Shown piece by piece: positions 4,320-5,220 of a stretch of DNA of 5,220 nucleotides; the first letter of the stretch is position 1, and the number at the start of each line of letters is the position of its first letter. This DNA is from an uncultured Oscillospiraceae bacterium (GTDB lineage Bacteria; Bacillota; Clostridia; Oscillospirales; Oscillospiraceae). A program made the translations under genes and the position numbers. The notes beneath the pieces are model-generated. The model worked only from the letters and a program-made list of their open reading frames with translations, was not told the origin of the DNA and did no database searches. The stretch is taken from positions 1-5,220 of the forward strand of contig CAJUEG010000126.1 of the NCBI GenBank assembly GCA_910584835.1. The letters run 5' to 3'.

Positions 4320-5220
4320 ATGGACCAGGAAAACCGGCAGAAGCGGCGCAGGCCGCTGCCCATGGGACCCAAGCGGGAGAGGACGCCCGCAGAGGACGGC
4401 CCGTCTGAGGCCCCCGTCCAGAAGCACCGCCGGGGCCGCCTGCGCCGCCGCTGGCTGCTCAACACCCTGACGGTGACCCTGGTGGTGGTGGCCGTAGCGG
4501 TGAGCGCTTTTTCCCTGGCCATGTACAGCTATTACACCTCCACCATTCTGGCCACCCTGGAGAGCAAGGCGCAGACGGCGGCCGGAATGTTCCGCAACTA
4601 TACCGAAACCGCCTATCTGTCCACCGCCAGGCAGTTTATCAATCAGTTTGAGGAGAAAAACGACATCGAAGTGCAGATACTCAGCGCCGGGGGCCGGGTG
4701 CTCCTGTCCTCCATGATGGATATATCCGGCGCCTCCGCCCACAGCCCCGATGTGGCCGCCGCCATCAGCGAGAAGCGGGTTCGAACCCATATCGGCCAGG
4801 ACCCGGACACCGAGGACGAGGTGATCTCCGCCTCCGCTCCCGTGATCTATAACAACACGGTGGTGGGGGTGGTGCGCATGGCCACTTCGCTGCGGCGGGT
4901 GCACGCCCAGATGGTGCGCATCCTGCTGGTCACCTCCGCCATCGGCCTGGCGATCCTGCTGATAATGGGGCTTATCGCCTCCTACTTCATCCGCTCGGTG
5001 CTGGACCCGGTGATCCGGGTGACGGAGACCGCCAAGCGCATCGCCGCGGGCAGCTACGGCGTGCAGATGGAGAAAAAGTCCGACGACGAGATGGGCGAGC
5101 TGGTGGACAGCATCAACGACATGTCCATGAAAATCGACCAGGCCGAGCGCACCCAGTCGGAGTTCATCTCCTCCGTGTCCCACGAGCTGCGCACCCCCCT
5201 CACCGCCATCAGCGGCTGGG
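4320..5220 (+). CDS. Membrane sensor histidine kinase, N-terminal 300 residues (C-terminus beyond window)
   Basis: This is a HAMP-type sensor kinase, the likely partner of the regulator just upstream. The visible 300 residues show a basic, unusually long cytoplasmic N-terminus (1-45, with RRGRLRRRW before the membrane), transmembrane helix 1 (about 47-70), an external domain of about 130 residues (71-199), and transmembrane helix 2 (about 200-223). A HAMP linker follows (about 224-277; P230, DDEMGEL at 255-261, N266). Then comes the HisKA start with the H box FISSVSHELRTPLTAISGW, in which His288 is the phosphorylated residue. The external domain (VQILSAGGRVLLSS, then ISASAPVIYNNTVVGVVRM) has the pattern of a Cache/PAS-like fold, a by-eye call. 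The ATPase domain lies past position 5220. ATG 4320 is preceded by GGGGGGAG (4307-4314), 5 nt away. The signal is unknown. Confidence 0.95.
   Translation, partial: MDQENRQKRRRPLPMGPKRERTPAEDGPSEAPVQKHRRGRLRRRWLLNTLTVTLVVVAVAVSAFSLAMYSYYTSTILATLESKAQTAAGMFRNYTETAYLSTARQFINQFEEKNDIEVQILSAGGRVLLSSMMDISGASAHSPDVAAAISEKRVRTHIGQDPDTEDEVISASAPVIYNNTVVGVVRMATSLRRVHAQMVRILLVTSAIGLAILLIMGLIASYFIRSVLDPVIRVTETAKRIAAGSYGVQMEKKSDDEMGELVDSINDMSMKIDQAERTQSEFISSVSHELRTPLTAISGW

Noticed and set aside
3240..5183. 647-codon open frame on the minus strand
   Set aside because: It lies antisense to a clear response regulator and histidine kinase, has low-complexity His/Gly/Ala-rich composition and no ribosome binding site. 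It is a shadow of GC-rich codon use.

Overview
The window looks like chromosomal DNA from a high-GC, Gram-positive gut-type Firmicute. An Oscillospiraceae-like lineage (Flavonifractor, Oscillibacter or similar) is my inference from style. The supporting signs are GC-rich coding DNA, strong GGAGG-type ribosome binding sites, consensus sigma-A promoters, a Firmicute-type L10 leader with transcription attenuation, a tRNA gene with encoded CCA, and OmpR-type two-component genes. No phage, transposase, CRISPR array or resistance gene is visible.

Left part (1-630, minus strand): the 5' part of rplJ (ribosomal protein L10), cut by the window edge, with its whole control region. This holds a perfect TTGACA-N17-TATAAT promoter, an L10-binding leader fold and an intrinsic terminator ahead of the gene. 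The leader can form mutually exclusive pairings that would make an L10-controlled transcription switch.

Middle left (670-1613, plus strand): a divergently transcribed two-gene operon. It encodes an XRE-type helix-turn-helix protein with two C-terminal membrane helices and a small membrane protein with a phospholipase D N-terminal-like membrane motif, and ends in a strong terminator. A perfect inverted repeat lies just downstream of its putative promoter and could be an operator.

Middle (1614-1840, minus strand): a tRNA-Thr(CGU) gene with its own promoter, followed by a very strong 35-nt hairpin. A stretch of about 60 nt (1614-1675) between terminator and hairpin is unexplained.

Right part (1911-5220, plus strand): a secreted lipoprotein with four DxDxDG-type loops at near-regular spacing, then an OmpR/PhoB-family response regulator and a membrane sensor histidine kinase cut by the window end. 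The lipoprotein and regulator genes are separated by a 197-nt gap that contains two 35-bp direct repeats flanking a hairpin. I see no good promoter inside the gap, so the three genes may form one envelope-signalling transcription unit. In that model the kinase senses something outside the membrane, phosphorylates Asp53 of the regulator, and the lipoprotein acts as an accessory or output at the cell surface. No wholly unprecedented system is evident. The points most worth a second look are the lipoprotein/two-component linkage, the repeat-bounded intergenic element, and the readable L10 switch.
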